Source of the DNA: CAYMEK01 sp964389305 | Lineage (GTDB): Bacteria; Spirochaetota; Spirochaetia; SZUA-6; DRHE01 | Assembly: GCA_964389305.1 (NCBI GenBank) | Contig: CAYMEK010000006.1 | Location: forward strand, 25,991 to 89,990 | DNA: 64,000 bases | Reading direction: 5' to 3' | Shown here: positions 26,016 to 35,525 of the stretch, piece by piece | Layout of the letters: every line of letters starts with the position of its first letter | Position numbering within the stretch: position 1 is the first letter of the stretch | Position numbers and translations under genes: made by a program | The notes under the pieces: model-generated | Databases searched by the model: none | What the model was told of the DNA's origin: nothing | Seen by the model: the letters and a program-made list of their open reading frames with translations, nothing else

Positions 26016-26963
26016 TCAAGCCTTCCCCGGGCCTTTTGACTCCGGATAGGGCAGATCTATCGCCTGCAGGTCCCTGGTAAGAAAGGCCTGAGGAAAGATC
26101 TTCCTGGCCTGCTGCAGCAGGTTCTTCAAGTCCCGCTCGGTGTAGCGTGGGCTGTAATGGATCAAACCGAGGCGTCCGACCTGCGCCTGTCTGGCAATCT
26201 GAGCGGCCTGCTGCACCGTAAGGTGCTTCTTGTCCCCGGCATCTCCGGCCAGCTCTTCACCGAACATCCCTTCACAGATCAGCAGGTCCGCATCCTTCAG
26301 GAAGTCCGCCAACCCCGGAACCCAGGTTGTGTCCGTGACAAAGCAGAATTTCCGACCCGGACGCCCGGGTCCCATTACCTGCTCGGGCAGGATCCGGCGC
26401 CCCGAATCGAGAAGCACCGGCTGGCCACCCTGCAGCACCGACCACAATGGTCCCTTCGGCACCCCGAGGGCCTCGGCATTCTCCGGCTTGAACGCCCCGG
26501 GGCGCATCTCCTCTTCGAGACAGAAAGCCAGACAGGGCTTGGTGTGGCGCAATGGATACGATCTCACCTTGTAGCCGTTGCCCTCGAACAGCACCTCCTG
26601 ACCGTTCACCTCTCTTACCACGATCTCGTAGTTGATGTACATGTCGAGGATCCGCCTGCTCTCCTCTACGTATTCCTTGATCCGAGGCGGTCCGATTATA
26701 TAGAGAGGCTCGTCCCGTTCTACCTGGGAGGAGAGCATCAGGATCCCGGGTATCCCCGTGACGTGGTCTGCGTGGGTGTGAGAAACGAAGATCACCGAAA
26801 TTTTCTTCCAGCGCAGGGCCAGCTTGCGCAGAGAGACCTGGGTCCCCTCACCGCAGTCGAACAGCAGAAGCTCCCCTTCCCTGCGCAGCAGCACAGAGGT
26901 TAGGCTTCTCGACGGCAGGGGCATCATGCCTCCGGTTCCGAGTATAAATAGCTCCATATTCAT
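26016..26963 (-). CDS. rnz: Ribonuclease Z
   Basis: The 315-residue metallo-beta-lactamase-fold nuclease carries the HxHxDH zinc motif at 62-67 (SHTHADH). LILGTGG-type N-terminus, FDCGEGTQ (36-42) and the later PLRHTKPCLAF and IHYSPRYT segments fit RNase Z/ElaC. It trims the 3' trailer of tRNA precursors that lack encoded CCA. The gene follows the M16C peptidase gene by 87 bases on the same strand, with a 16-base tandem repeat in the gap. Confidence 0.93.
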   Translation of the reverse strand: MNMELFILGTGGMMPLPSRSLTSVLLRREGELLLFDCGEGTQVSLRKLALRWKKISVIFVSHTHADHVTGIPGILMLSSQVERDEPLYIIGPPRIKEYVEESRRILDMYINYEIVVREVNGQEVLFEGNGYKVRSYPLRHTKPCLAFCLEEEMRPGAFKPENAEALGVPKGPLWSVLQGGQPVLLDSGRRILPEQVMGPGRPGRKFCFVTDTTWVPGLADFLKDADLLICEGMFGEELAGDAGDKKHLTVQQAAQIARQAQVGRLGLIHYSPRYTERDLKNLLQQARKIFPQAFLTRDLQAIDLPYPESKGPGKA

Positions 26964-26971
26964 GTTTTGCG

Positions 26972-27003
26972 ATCGAGATTCCTGTCAATCGAGATTTCTG
27001 TCA
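26972..27003. repeat. Tandem 16-bp repeat upstream of rnz
   Basis: ATCGAGATTCCTGTCA (26972-26987) is followed directly by ATCGAGATTTCTGTCA (26988-27003), one mismatch apart. On the minus strand the junction creates a TTGACA. It ends nine bases before the rnz start codon. Confidence 0.8.
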
Positions 27004-27050
27004 TTGGTAACACAGAAGCCGATGTTTAGGAAGTGCTTGCAGCTCGCTCT

Positions 27051-30041
27051 TCAATCGGGCAGCTCGACAATCGCTCCTCCGAGCTTCCGTAGCTGTTCCT
27101 TCTCCCGTTCCAAGGCGTCGGGGTGCGTAAGCAGGGTCGAGAAACCCCGGCCGAAACCTTCAAGAAGGCGGCCGGCGGCGCTTCTCATCTGCTCCCGGGT
27201 ACAGTGGATCAGTGCGTCCCTTCTGGCCTGGCGCTGCTCGTCGCTGACGCCGAGCAGCACCCTCTTCAAGGCCACAAAGCCCTTTTCCCCTGGGGCCAGG
27301 GGCTTGTCTTCCTGTCCCGCGGTTCCGAGTACAATTTTCTCAAACGAACCGGCGTCGATATCCGTTTGCGAGGCGAAGATCAACGCGTCGCGAAAAGCTT
27401 GCAGGGTTTCCAGCAAGTTGGGGTCCCGGTACGAGGAGAAGGTAAACAGCGACTCCAGTCCGTTGGCCGCAGCATGTGCTCCGTAGGCTCCTCCCTTCAT
27501 CCGCACCCGCTCCCAGAGAAACCCGGTTTGAAGGAAATGGGCCAGCACCGTTTCGTGGGCATGCTCGCTGCTCCCGAAGGCGCTCGCCGGGAGCGAGTGG
27601 GCGGCAAAGCTTACGTTCATCGAGCCCAACAGCGTCTCCAGGGCCTCGGCCTGTTTCGTCGTTTCCTTCGCCGGCCCGGAAGCGCCGGGGGCGGAAGGTC
27701 GCCCGGAAGGCAGGGAGGAGACCAGCATTTGCGCAGCTTCGCCGACGCGGTCCAGAACACCCTGTTCACAGGTGAGGTTCAGGAACAACCTCCCTTTGCA
27801 GATCAATTCCGCCCGCAGATCATTGAGGGAGGCGGAGATCCGATCCAGGTTGCCGTCCAGGCCGGAAACGAGCCGCGAGAGCCATAGAACCTGGTCGACC
27901 CCGTCCCAACGCTCCTCGACAGCCAGGGCGGCGGACAACCTGCTAGCCGCCCGCAAGGAGGCATAGTGGCTGCCGGCGGGAACGAGGGAAGCCTTCAAGT
28001 CGTTCAGCATCTCTAGTACGATGGTCTTGAGTCGTTTCCGGTCCTGGAACGCCGCCTCGAGGAGCAGCCTTCGCACCAGCTCCAGGCCGGACTCCACGTT
28101 CTGCTCCAGCAGCTTCACCCTGATTATTAGCTGCTGACGTACGCCACCCCGAAACGCGGCCGGGGTGCCTGCGCTCAGGACGGCGGCCAAGCCCCCGGTT
28201 AAAAGAGAGAGCCGGCGGGCCACGTCGTAGTAGGGCATTCCAGGCAGGCCGCTTCCGGGTAACGCCCGGCTGAACAATGGCAGGAAATCCATCAGCTCAT
28301 CGTCCAGCCCGGCAGTATCGAACACCAGATCGATATACACGATTTCATTGGTGAACAGGTCGTGAAACAGCACCGGGCGGCCGATTTGCGGCAGGACGAA
28401 TTCACCCGGCACAGTCTCGACCTCTGCGCGTATATCCTCCAGGTTCAGTGCCGGAATCCTGGCCGCCGCTTCCGGGCTGTCCGGCTGCTCCTGGAATCTT
28501 TTCAACCGTTCGGCCGCCTGCCGGACCTCCCGCCATCCCTCCTCTCCGAGAGATCGCTCGAGGGCCTGCAGCTGCCGGTGCTCCTGTTCGGCCTCCCTGG
28601 GACCCTGCTCGGGATCAGGACGAACGATAACCGTGGACCTGTGGTGATTGGCCAGCAGATACCCCTCGATGAGACTCTCGAAGTATCGTCCCCGCTCAAC
28701 CTGCTCCTTGAGAACGTCCATCCAGCGGCGAAACTCCAGGGTGGTCTGCGGATCCACTCCACGCAGCCACCCTCGCAGAGCCCTGCGCATAAGCACCAGG
28801 GAGTAGGGACGGCCGCCGCGCTGGATCTCGCGGTTGCGGAACTCCACCCGGTGCAGGGCCGCCTGCACAGATTCCTCCTCGATACCGAGGTCCACCAGTT
28901 CCTCCAGGGTACCCAGTACCACCCGTTCAATGTCGCCGGTGCGCTCAGGATCAGTGCCTCGCAGCCCCACCGTAAACACCAGCTCACCCAGTTCCGTTTC
29001 CAGCCCTGTGGCCGGCGACAGGTCGTGGCCCAGCCTCGATTCCAGAAGAGCCTTCTGCAGGGCTGCTCCTTCATTTCCGACCAGAAGCTCGGCAAGTACC
29101 ACGATGGAAAGCATCCTCAGGGGATCCGTTACCGGAACGGTGAGCCAGTTCAAGGTGACTGTGCTCCGGCCGCCCGACGTCCGGGCCCGCGCTTCGGCCA
29201 GTGGATAGGTTTGATCCAAGTGACGAGGCTGTCTCCAGCGCGGCTGCGGCGATACCGAGGAATCGATCCCGGCAGGTTGAAAACGAGCCAGGAAATGCTC
29301 CTCGAGAAACTCCAGGGTGCGCCTGGTGGGTATATTCCCGTACAGAAAGATCTTGCAGTTGGCTGGATGGTAGAAACGGCGATGACAGTCCCGAAGTTGC
29401 CGAAGGGTCAGCTCGGGGATGTGCGCCGGATGGCCTCCGGATTCCAACCCGTACGGTGAATTGGGAAACAGGCTGTGCAGCGAAGCGCGGGCTACCACGG
29501 ACTCCGAACTGGAAAACACTCCCTTCATCTCGTTCAATACCACCCCGGTGCGTGTAAGCCGCCCGTTCCCTTCTTCGGCGTCGACGGGCTCAACGTGGTG
29601 GGCCTCCTGCATAAACGCCTCTTCGCTGAGCAGGGGAAAAAACACAGCATCTGCGTATACGTACAGGAGATTGAAGAAATCCTTTTCCACCAGACTGCTC
29701 GCGGGGTACACCGTCTTGTCGGGAAAAGTGAAGGCATTGAGGAAAGTCTTGGTGCTGGACTGCAGCAGCACGAGGAAGGGATCCTTGAGAGGAAAACGCT
29801 CGGATCCGCAGAGCACCGCGTGCTCCAGGATATGAAAAGCACCGGTGTTGTCACTTGGCGGGGTGCGGAAGACGAGGGCGAAGAGATTCTCGGGATCATC
29901 GTTAACCAGGTGAAACACCTCGCAACCGGTTATCCGGTGGCGAAACCGCACGCCCGTAGCACCATATTCGGGCAGCGGCTTGCTGGAGATCCTATCGAAA
30001 CCTGGCAGATGGTCTTCCCTGGATCTGGCTGTAGGCGTCAT
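27051..30041 (-). CDS. M16C-family metallopeptidase (PreP-like)
   Basis: The 996-residue protein is a full-length M16C peptidase: two halves forming a closed chamber that degrades unfolded peptides. The inverted zinc motif HxxEH is at 70-74 (HILEH), with the distal glutamate expected in the EEAFMQEAHHVE region about 75-80 residues on. KDPFLVLLQSSTKTFLNAFTF-type sequence after the motif is specific to the presequence-protease branch. No signal peptide is present, so it should act on cytoplasmic peptides. It may be co-transcribed with rnz. A Shine-Dalgarno AGGAG precedes the ATG. Confidence 0.9.
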   Translation of the reverse strand: MTPTARSREDHLPGFDRISSKPLPEYGATGVRFRHRITGCEVFHLVNDDPENLFALVFRTPPSDNTGAFHILEHAVLCGSERFPLKDPFLVLLQSSTKTFLNAFTFPDKTVYPASSLVEKDFFNLLYVYADAVFFPLLSEEAFMQEAHHVEPVDAEEGNGRLTRTGVVLNEMKGVFSSSESVVARASLHSLFPNSPYGLESGGHPAHIPELTLRQLRDCHRRFYHPANCKIFLYGNIPTRRTLEFLEEHFLARFQPAGIDSSVSPQPRWRQPRHLDQTYPLAEARARTSGGRSTVTLNWLTVPVTDPLRMLSIVVLAELLVGNEGAALQKALLESRLGHDLSPATGLETELGELVFTVGLRGTDPERTGDIERVVLGTLEELVDLGIEEESVQAALHRVEFRNREIQRGGRPYSLVLMRRALRGWLRGVDPQTTLEFRRWMDVLKEQVERGRYFESLIEGYLLANHHRSTVIVRPDPEQGPREAEQEHRQLQALERSLGEEGWREVRQAAERLKRFQEQPDSPEAAARIPALNLEDIRAEVETVPGEFVLPQIGRPVLFHDLFTNEIVYIDLVFDTAGLDDELMDFLPLFSRALPGSGLPGMPYYDVARRLSLLTGGLAAVLSAGTPAAFRGGVRQQLIIRVKLLEQNVESGLELVRRLLLEAAFQDRKRLKTIVLEMLNDLKASLVPAGSHYASLRAASRLSAALAVEERWDGVDQVLWLSRLVSGLDGNLDRISASLNDLRAELICKGRLFLNLTCEQGVLDRVGEAAQMLVSSLPSGRPSAPGASGPAKETTKQAEALETLLGSMNVSFAAHSLPASAFGSSEHAHETVLAHFLQTGFLWERVRMKGGAYGAHAAANGLESLFTFSSYRDPNLLETLQAFRDALIFASQTDIDAGSFEKIVLGTAGQEDKPLAPGEKGFVALKRVLLGVSDEQRQARRDALIHCTREQMRSAAGRLLEGFGRGFSTLLTHPDALEREKEQLRKLGGAIVELPD

Positions 30042-30186
30042 GAGTCGGTTCTTCTCCTGCTGTTCCTACCTCGGCTGGGCTCGAAAGCGATAATCCTGCA
30101 GCCGGTTTACTTTGGTAAGAATATAGTCAACCCCGAGCCCTCTGTCCAATGCCGCCCCGCTATTGATATACTTCCCCGGTTGAGCA

Positions 30187-31191
30187 ATGAACATGATCGA
30201 TATGATCACCCGCAAGACCCGGGCCAAAATCGTTCAATGTATCCGCTCCTTTTTTATAGACCGGGGCTACCTGGAGGTCGACACTCCCCTGCTCTCTGCC
30301 TTTCTCATCCCCGAAGGCCACCTGGAGGTTTTTCGAACCCGCCTCGAGTCGCCGGCGGACAGCCCCCGCGACCTTTACCTGGTTCCCTCCCCCGAGCTGT
30401 GGATGAAACGGCTGCTCGCCGAGGGCAGCGGCAGCATCTTTCAGATCTGCAAATCGTTTCGCAACCGGGAACCTCTCTCTGCACTGCATAACCCGGAGTT
30501 CACGATGCTCGAGTGGTACACCGTAGGAGCGGATTATCTGGATTCTGTAGAGGTATTGGAAGTGTTGTTCGTTTCTTTGTTCCGCCAGCTGGGTGAGAGC
30601 CCGATCCGGGAGTACCGCGGCGAAAGACTCGACTGCTCTCCTCCGTTCCTGCGGCTTTCCATGGACGAGGCATTCGCCCGCTGGCTGGGAAAGCCTCTAG
30701 GCGAGCTGACCGGCTGCCGGGCCATGCGGGCTGCCGCCGAGAACAGAGGGCTGGTCTGTACAGAGGCGGACCGCTGGGAGGATCTTTTTCACAAGGTATT
30801 TCTGGCCTTCGTCGAACCCAGGCTCCCTCGAGATCGAGCGGTAGTTCTCTACGACTATCCCTCTCGGATTCCCACGCTGGCCCGCCGACGGGCAGGCACT
30901 CCCTGGTCAGAACGCTGGGAGCTGTACCTGGCCGGTGTCGAGCTGGCCAACTGTTACTCGGAGGAGACGGATCCCGAGCGGATCGAGGCCTTTTTTCGCA
31001 CTCAGGAGGACCTGAAACGACAGGCTGCAGTGCCCCACCCGAGCGACCGGGAGCTTTTACGGATCCTCCACCGCACGGGACTCCCGAAATGCTCGGGCGT
31101 AGCCTTGGGTCTGGACCGCTTGCTGCTCGTATTGCTCGGGCGGGAGTCCCTGCGGGAGCTGATTCCCTATTCCCGGGAGGTGTACCCTTGA
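30187..31191 (+). CDS. epmA: Elongation factor P--(R)-beta-lysine ligase (EpmA/GenX/PoxA)
   Basis: The 334-residue protein is a truncated class II lysyl-tRNA synthetase core without an anticodon-binding domain. Motif 1 lies in FFIDRGYLEVDTPLL, motif 2 in FRNREPLS...FTMLEWY, and motif 3 in GVALGLDRLLLVLLG. EpmA attaches beta-lysine (or lysine) to a conserved lysine of EF-P. That target gene lies 2.1 kb downstream on the same strand, which supports the call. The lysine 2,3-aminomutase EpmB that makes beta-lysine is not in this window. Confidence 0.92.
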   Translation: MNMIDMITRKTRAKIVQCIRSFFIDRGYLEVDTPLLSAFLIPEGHLEVFRTRLESPADSPRDLYLVPSPELWMKRLLAEGSGSIFQICKSFRNREPLSALHNPEFTMLEWYTVGADYLDSVEVLEVLFVSLFRQLGESPIREYRGERLDCSPPFLRLSMDEAFARWLGKPLGELTGCRAMRAAAENRGLVCTEADRWEDLFHKVFLAFVEPRLPRDRAVVLYDYPSRIPTLARRRAGTPWSERWELYLAGVELANCYSEETDPERIEAFFRTQEDLKRQAAVPHPSDRELLRILHRTGLPKCSGVALGLDRLLLVLLGRESLRELIPYSREVYP

Positions 31192-31319
31192 GCTGGACAG
31201 CCAGTGGCCAGGGGCCGAAGACGGGCGCCCAGGGAGTTGTAAAGCCGCCCCCCGCCGGGCCCGGAACGGGGGAAAGGAGAATTGATGGGAATGACTTCGA
31301 GAGGATGCGGAGTAGAAAA

Positions 31320-33212
31320 ATGAAAATACGCTGCCGGGTAAGCCCCCGACTATCCACAGCGGTTCTATTTCTCTCTTTGACTTGTTTCGTTGCAGCCCAG
31401 GGCAGGGAATACGTAAAACAGCACTACTGGAAACAGGAGTGCCTGATCCCGATGCGGGACGGGGTCAGACTGTTCACGGAGGTGTATATACCCAAAGATC
31501 TTTCCCGAAGATACCCTATTATGCTCAAGCGTACTCCGTACGGTCTGGGTACCTACGGCGCGGACAGCTACAAGTCCTCCCTGGGACCTTCACCGGGATT
31601 CACCCGGGAAGGGTACATCTTCGTCTATCAGGACATTCGGGGCAAGTTCCGCTCCGAGGGTACTTTCGTGCATCACCGACCCTACCTGTCCGCCAAGTCT
31701 GGTGCCCGGGACACAGACGAAGCAAGCGACAGCTATGACAGCATCGAATGGCTGCTCGAAAACATTCCGGGCCATAACGGCCGGGTCGGACAATGGGGCA
31801 TCTCCTATGCGGGCTGGCTTACGGTGATGTCTTTGATCGAGCCTCATCCCGCTCTGCGGGCCTGCTCGCCCCAAGCCAGTCCGGCGGACCAATTTATCGG
31901 CGATGATTACTATCACAACGGCGCGTTCCGCCTGATGTACGCCTTCGACTGGACCTGGCAGTGCGGCCAACTCCGGGAGGGACTCACGGAGACAGGATTT
32001 GGACCTTACCCGTACGGCTCCGCCGACGGCTATCGTTTTTTCCTCGAGCTCGGTCCGATCGCCAACGTGAACAACAGCTGTTTCAACCGCCGGATACCCA
32101 TGTGGAACGAGCTGCTCGAGCACTGGATCTATGACGAGTACTGGCAGAGCAGGAACGTGCTCAAGGATCTGAAGAATATCCGCTGTCCGGTTCTCAACGT
32201 AGTCGGTTGGTTCGACGTTGAGGATTTCTACGGCCCCCTCAGCATCTACCGCACTATCGAGACAACCAGCCCCGGCAACCGGAGCATCCTGGTCATCGGA
32301 CCCTGGAGCCACGGAGGATGGGTCGTTCGAGACGGATCCAGTCTCGGGGCCATCGACTTCGGCTCTGAAACATCGACCTACTTCCGGGAGCAGGTGGAGC
32401 TGCCCTTCTTCGAATATTACCTCAAGGACACAGTCGACCCGCAGCTTCCGGAAGCCCTGGTCTTCGAGACCGGCGGCAACCGCTGGCGGTCCTACGATCA
32501 TTGGCCGCCGAAGGAGGTCGCGACCCGCGGGCTGTATCTGCAGCCCGGATCTAAGCTCACCTTTCAGCCTCCTCAGCGGAATCAGGACGGGCAATACGAC
32601 TCCTTTATCAGCGACCCGGGCGAGCCAGTCCCCTACAGCGCGGAAGTCGGAGTATTGCAGGGACATCTTTGGGCGGTCGAGGATCAAAGGTTTGCAGCCT
32701 CCCGGCCGGATGTGCTGGTCTACCAGACAGAGGTCCTTGAAAAAGCGGTGACGGTTGCCGGCCCGATCGTCGCCAACCTGTACGTGGCGGCTTCAGGAAC
32801 CGACGCAGACTGGGTGGTCAAGGTTATCGATGTCTATCCGGAGGACCAACCGGGTAGCTGCTCCGACACCAGCCCGGATGCCGGCCAGAGATCCATGAAC
32901 GGATATCAGATGCTCCTGACCGCCGACGTATTTCGCAGTAAGTTTCGCCACGGCTTCTCTCGACCCGAGCCTCTCGTACCCGGCGCGGTTACCGAAATAG
33001 AGTTCAGCCTCCTGGACAAGCACCATACCTTCCTGAAAGGACACCGGATCATGGTGCAGATCCAAAGTAGCTGGTTTCCTCTGATCGACAGGAACCCTCA
33101 GACCTTCGTTGCCATCCCCGAAGCGCTGGAAGCGGATTTCCAGATCGCCAGCCATAGGGTGTACCATTCATCCGGTTACCCTTCTCACCTCGATCTTCCG
33201 CTTTTGGAATAG
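31320..33212 (+). CDS. Exported CocE/NonD-family S15 hydrolase
   Basis: The 630-residue protein begins with a signal peptide ending near FVAAQG. The start chosen is the ATG at 31320, seven bases after GGAG; the open frame extends upstream inside epmA but that part is not credible. The alpha/beta-hydrolase domain has the nucleophile Ser162 in WGISYAGW and a likely acid and histidine in the DVEDFYGP and WSHGGW regions. A C-terminal jelly-roll domain completes the Xaa-Pro dipeptidyl-peptidase/cocaine-esterase architecture. The substrate may be an acylated peptide, beta-lactam or ester; it cannot be decided here. It probably acts outside the cytoplasm. Confidence 0.88.
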   Translation: MKIRCRVSPRLSTAVLFLSLTCFVAAQGREYVKQHYWKQECLIPMRDGVRLFTEVYIPKDLSRRYPIMLKRTPYGLGTYGADSYKSSLGPSPGFTREGYIFVYQDIRGKFRSEGTFVHHRPYLSAKSGARDTDEASDSYDSIEWLLENIPGHNGRVGQWGISYAGWLTVMSLIEPHPALRACSPQASPADQFIGDDYYHNGAFRLMYAFDWTWQCGQLREGLTETGFGPYPYGSADGYRFFLELGPIANVNNSCFNRRIPMWNELLEHWIYDEYWQSRNVLKDLKNIRCPVLNVVGWFDVEDFYGPLSIYRTIETTSPGNRSILVIGPWSHGGWVVRDGSSLGAIDFGSETSTYFREQVELPFFEYYLKDTVDPQLPEALVFETGGNRWRSYDHWPPKEVATRGLYLQPGSKLTFQPPQRNQDGQYDSFISDPGEPVPYSAEVGVLQGHLWAVEDQRFAASRPDVLVYQTEVLEKAVTVAGPIVANLYVAASGTDADWVVKVIDVYPEDQPGSCSDTSPDAGQRSMNGYQMLLTADVFRSKFRHGFSRPEPLVPGAVTEIEFSLLDKHHTFLKGHRIMVQIQSSWFPLIDRNPQTFVAIPEALEADFQIASHRVYHSSGYPSHLDLPLLE

Positions 33213-33253
33213 CCGGACGAAGAAGGAAATCCCGCCGAGCCGGGAGGGCAATC

Positions 33254-33283
33254 TTGAAACGAGCGGGGAAACTGAATTAGGAT
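33254..33283 (+). promoter_or_regulatory. Candidate sigma-70 promoter for efp
   Basis: TTGAAA (33254-33259) and TAGGAT (33278-33283) are 18 bases apart and lie about 20 bases before the efp ATG, which has AAGAGG as ribosome-binding site. Confidence 0.4.
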
Positions 33284-33302
33284 AGGCTACAAGAGGATAC
33301 TT

Positions 33303-33866
33303 ATGATTCGAGCCGGTGCAATTTCCAAGGGAACCTTCCTTTTGATCAAGAACGAGCCCTATCTGGTTGTAGAGCGGGAATTCGTTAACCCAGGTAAAGG
33401 ATCGGCATTTGTCCGCCTGAAGCTGAAGAGCCTGATCTCCGGCCAGGTACTCAAGCAGGTGAACAAGAGCCAAGAGATGCTGGAGGACGTGAACGTGGAG
33501 ACACGGGAGGCCCAGTTCCTCTATGCCGACAGCGACAGTTTACACTTCATGGACCTGGAAACCTACGAGCAGTTCACTATGCTGCTCGCAGGCCAGGAAG
33601 ACAAGAAGCTTTTCATCCGTGACGGGGATACCGTACAGCTCTCAGTATGGGATGAAAAGCCGATAGATATACTGCTACCCTACAAGATCGTACTGAGCGT
33701 TACCGAGGCGCAGGCCGGTCTCAAGGGAGACACGGTGTCCGGCGCCACCAAGCCGGTGACCCTGGAAACCGGCCTGGTAGTGAAAGTACCCCTGTTTATA
33801 AAGGCAGGCGACAAGATCCTGGTAAACACGGAAACCCGGGAGTACGTCGAGCGAGTCAACGAGTAG
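33303..33866 (+). CDS. efp: Translation elongation factor P
   Basis: The 187-residue protein has the standard three-domain length. Lys32 in the loop NPGKGSAF is the position modified by EpmA (Lys34 in E. coli), so the epmA gene 2.1 kb upstream is functionally matched. The C-terminal signature TRTGEYV-like region reads TRETREYVERV here (NTETREYVERV). EF-P relieves ribosome stalling at polyproline stretches. Confidence 0.95.
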   Translation: MIRAGAISKGTFLLIKNEPYLVVEREFVNPGKGSAFVRLKLKSLISGQVLKQVNKSQEMLEDVNVETREAQFLYADSDSLHFMDLETYEQFTMLLAGQEDKKLFIRDGDTVQLSVWDEKPIDILLPYKIVLSVTEAQAGLKGDTVSGATKPVTLETGLVVKVPLFIKAGDKILVNTETREYVERVNE

Positions 33867-33935
33867 CAGGCGCGAAAAGCTGGACAGCGCTCCCCGCGGG
33901 ATTTCCGTCCTCGGGACTGCCGCCGGCTTCGGTGC

Positions 33936-35498
33936 TCATTCCCACCACAGCTCTTCCCCGTTTATATAGAACTCCTCTACGGGCGCTTTGCGACGATGGG
34001 CTTCGAGGTGGTTCACCGCTTCCAGATAGGCCCGCAGGCTAGCCTCGACCACATCGGTGCTGCCGGAATGCCCGTGGTACCTCTTACCCAGGTAAGCCAG
34101 GCTGACCGTGATCTCCGCCCTGGCGTCCTTTCCCTCAGTGAGATGATCAACCGAGTAAAGAACCAGGCGCGGCTTCACCCCCACCGCCTTGTCCACCGCC
34201 CGACAGAGGGCGTCTACTGGGCCGCTGCCCGTTGCGGATTGCACCAGCACGGCGCCTTCCCTCCTGAGCTCCACGCTGCCTACGGGCAGCACCCCGGATC
34301 CGGTCATGACATTGAAGGAAACCAGGTCGTAAATCGCCTGTTGCTCTTCCAGCCGGGCCTGTTCGACCATGGCCTGGACCTCGCTGAGGCTGACGGTCTT
34401 CTTGCGTCGAACCTGGGTCTGATACAGGCCGTAGACCTTGTCCAGATTTACTCCCTGGCAGTTCAATCCGACGCTCTCGAGCTGCTGCTGGAAGCCCGCG
34501 CGGGTCATCTCCCGGTCGCCGAACAGGGCATCCGCGGGCCGTCCAATCGTCTGCTCGCGCAGAAGCTGCTGCAGACGCTCCGGCAACGCGTCCCTCGCCT
34601 CCGAACCCCGGCTCTGCCGGAAAGCGCACTTGCCCAGAACCGGCTTATTCGGGTGCGCCACTACTCCGGTTAACCGTCCCAGCAGGGCCGAAGTCCTGGA
34701 TAGCTGGTCGAGCTTGAGATTATGGCTGAGGTGCAGGCGCTCCGAGAAGGCTTCGACGGCGAACAGCACTTCCTCCAGGGCCGTGTTGCCACCGCGGCCG
34801 CCCAATCCACCGATAGTTCCTTCCACGTGTCTCGCTCCCGCTTCCAGGCAGGCCACCGTGTTGGCCGTAGCCAGTCCCAGGTCATTGTGAAAATGGACCC
34901 CGATACGCATCGCCGGGTAATCTTTCAGACGTTCCCTGATCTTGCCGACCAGCGCGGACGCTGCAGCCGGGTGCATGCAGCCGTTGGTATCGGCCAGGTT
35001 GAGGACCTGCGCACCGCCCTCGGCTACTGCCAGCGAGGCCCGAAGCAGAAACTCCGGCTCAGCTTCCCCGATCTCACCCAGCGAGAACTGGACCGGAAAG
35101 CCGTAGGGGATCGCAGCATCCAGGCAGTGCCTGATCAGCTCCAGGCACTCCGAAGGTTCTATCTCCAGCACGCGTTCCATGAAATAGGGCGAGGCCGGAA
35201 GGAATATATGCGGATAGGGCTTTTCGCTTTTCGACAGCAGGGTGCAGACATCCTCAACGTCCCGGACCACGGCGCGACTCAATGCCGAAATGTGTGGGCC
35301 CTTGATCTCAGTGGTGATGGCCGTCACACTTTCCCTCTCTTCCGGCGAGGCGGCCGGGTATCCGGCATCTATGATATCCACGCCCAGAGAGGCGAGCTGC
35401 CTGGCGATCACCAGGCGGTCATGCAGATCAAGAACGACGAAAGGCAGCTTATTGCCGTCCCTCAGCGTGGTATCCAGTACTTGAATGGCGTCCGCCAT
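33936..35498 (-). CDS. Divergent LeuA-like (isopropylmalate/citramalate synthase family) enzyme
   Basis: The 520-residue protein has the DRE-TIM barrel (LDTTLRDG 8-15; metal histidines in HFHND 202-206) and a C-terminal LeuA-type regulatory domain (from about 385). Overall architecture fits 2-isopropylmalate synthase. Several catalytic landmarks differ. LRDGEQ reads LRDGNK. GxGERAGN reads GLGGRGGN (231-238). The HxSGIHxDG motif is replaced by QSRGSEARD (295-303), losing both histidines. It follows the TPR gene by 27 bases. It may be a functional but distinct acyl-CoA condensing enzyme, or inactive; substrate not assignable. Confidence 0.78.
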   Translation of the reverse strand: MADAIQVLDTTLRDGNKLPFVVLDLHDRLVIARQLASLGVDIIDAGYPAASPEERESVTAITTEIKGPHISALSRAVVRDVEDVCTLLSKSEKPYPHIFLPASPYFMERVLEIEPSECLELIRHCLDAAIPYGFPVQFSLGEIGEAEPEFLLRASLAVAEGGAQVLNLADTNGCMHPAAASALVGKIRERLKDYPAMRIGVHFHNDLGLATANTVACLEAGARHVEGTIGGLGGRGGNTALEEVLFAVEAFSERLHLSHNLKLDQLSRTSALLGRLTGVVAHPNKPVLGKCAFRQSRGSEARDALPERLQQLLREQTIGRPADALFGDREMTRAGFQQQLESVGLNCQGVNLDKVYGLYQTQVRRKKTVSLSEVQAMVEQARLEEQQAIYDLVSFNVMTGSGVLPVGSVELRREGAVLVQSATGSGPVDALCRAVDKAVGVKPRLVLYSVDHLTEGKDARAEITVSLAYLGKRYHGHSGSTDVVEASLRAYLEAVNHLEAHRRKAPVEEFYINGEELWWE

Positions 35499-35525
35499 GG
35501 CTTACCGTCCCTTTCCGAGAAATTT

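Noticed and set aside
31089..31319. Longer start of the S15 hydrolase inside epmA
   Set aside because: It would overlap conserved motif 3 of EpmA and put 77 residues before a clear signal peptide. The ATG at 31320 has a good ribosome-binding site.
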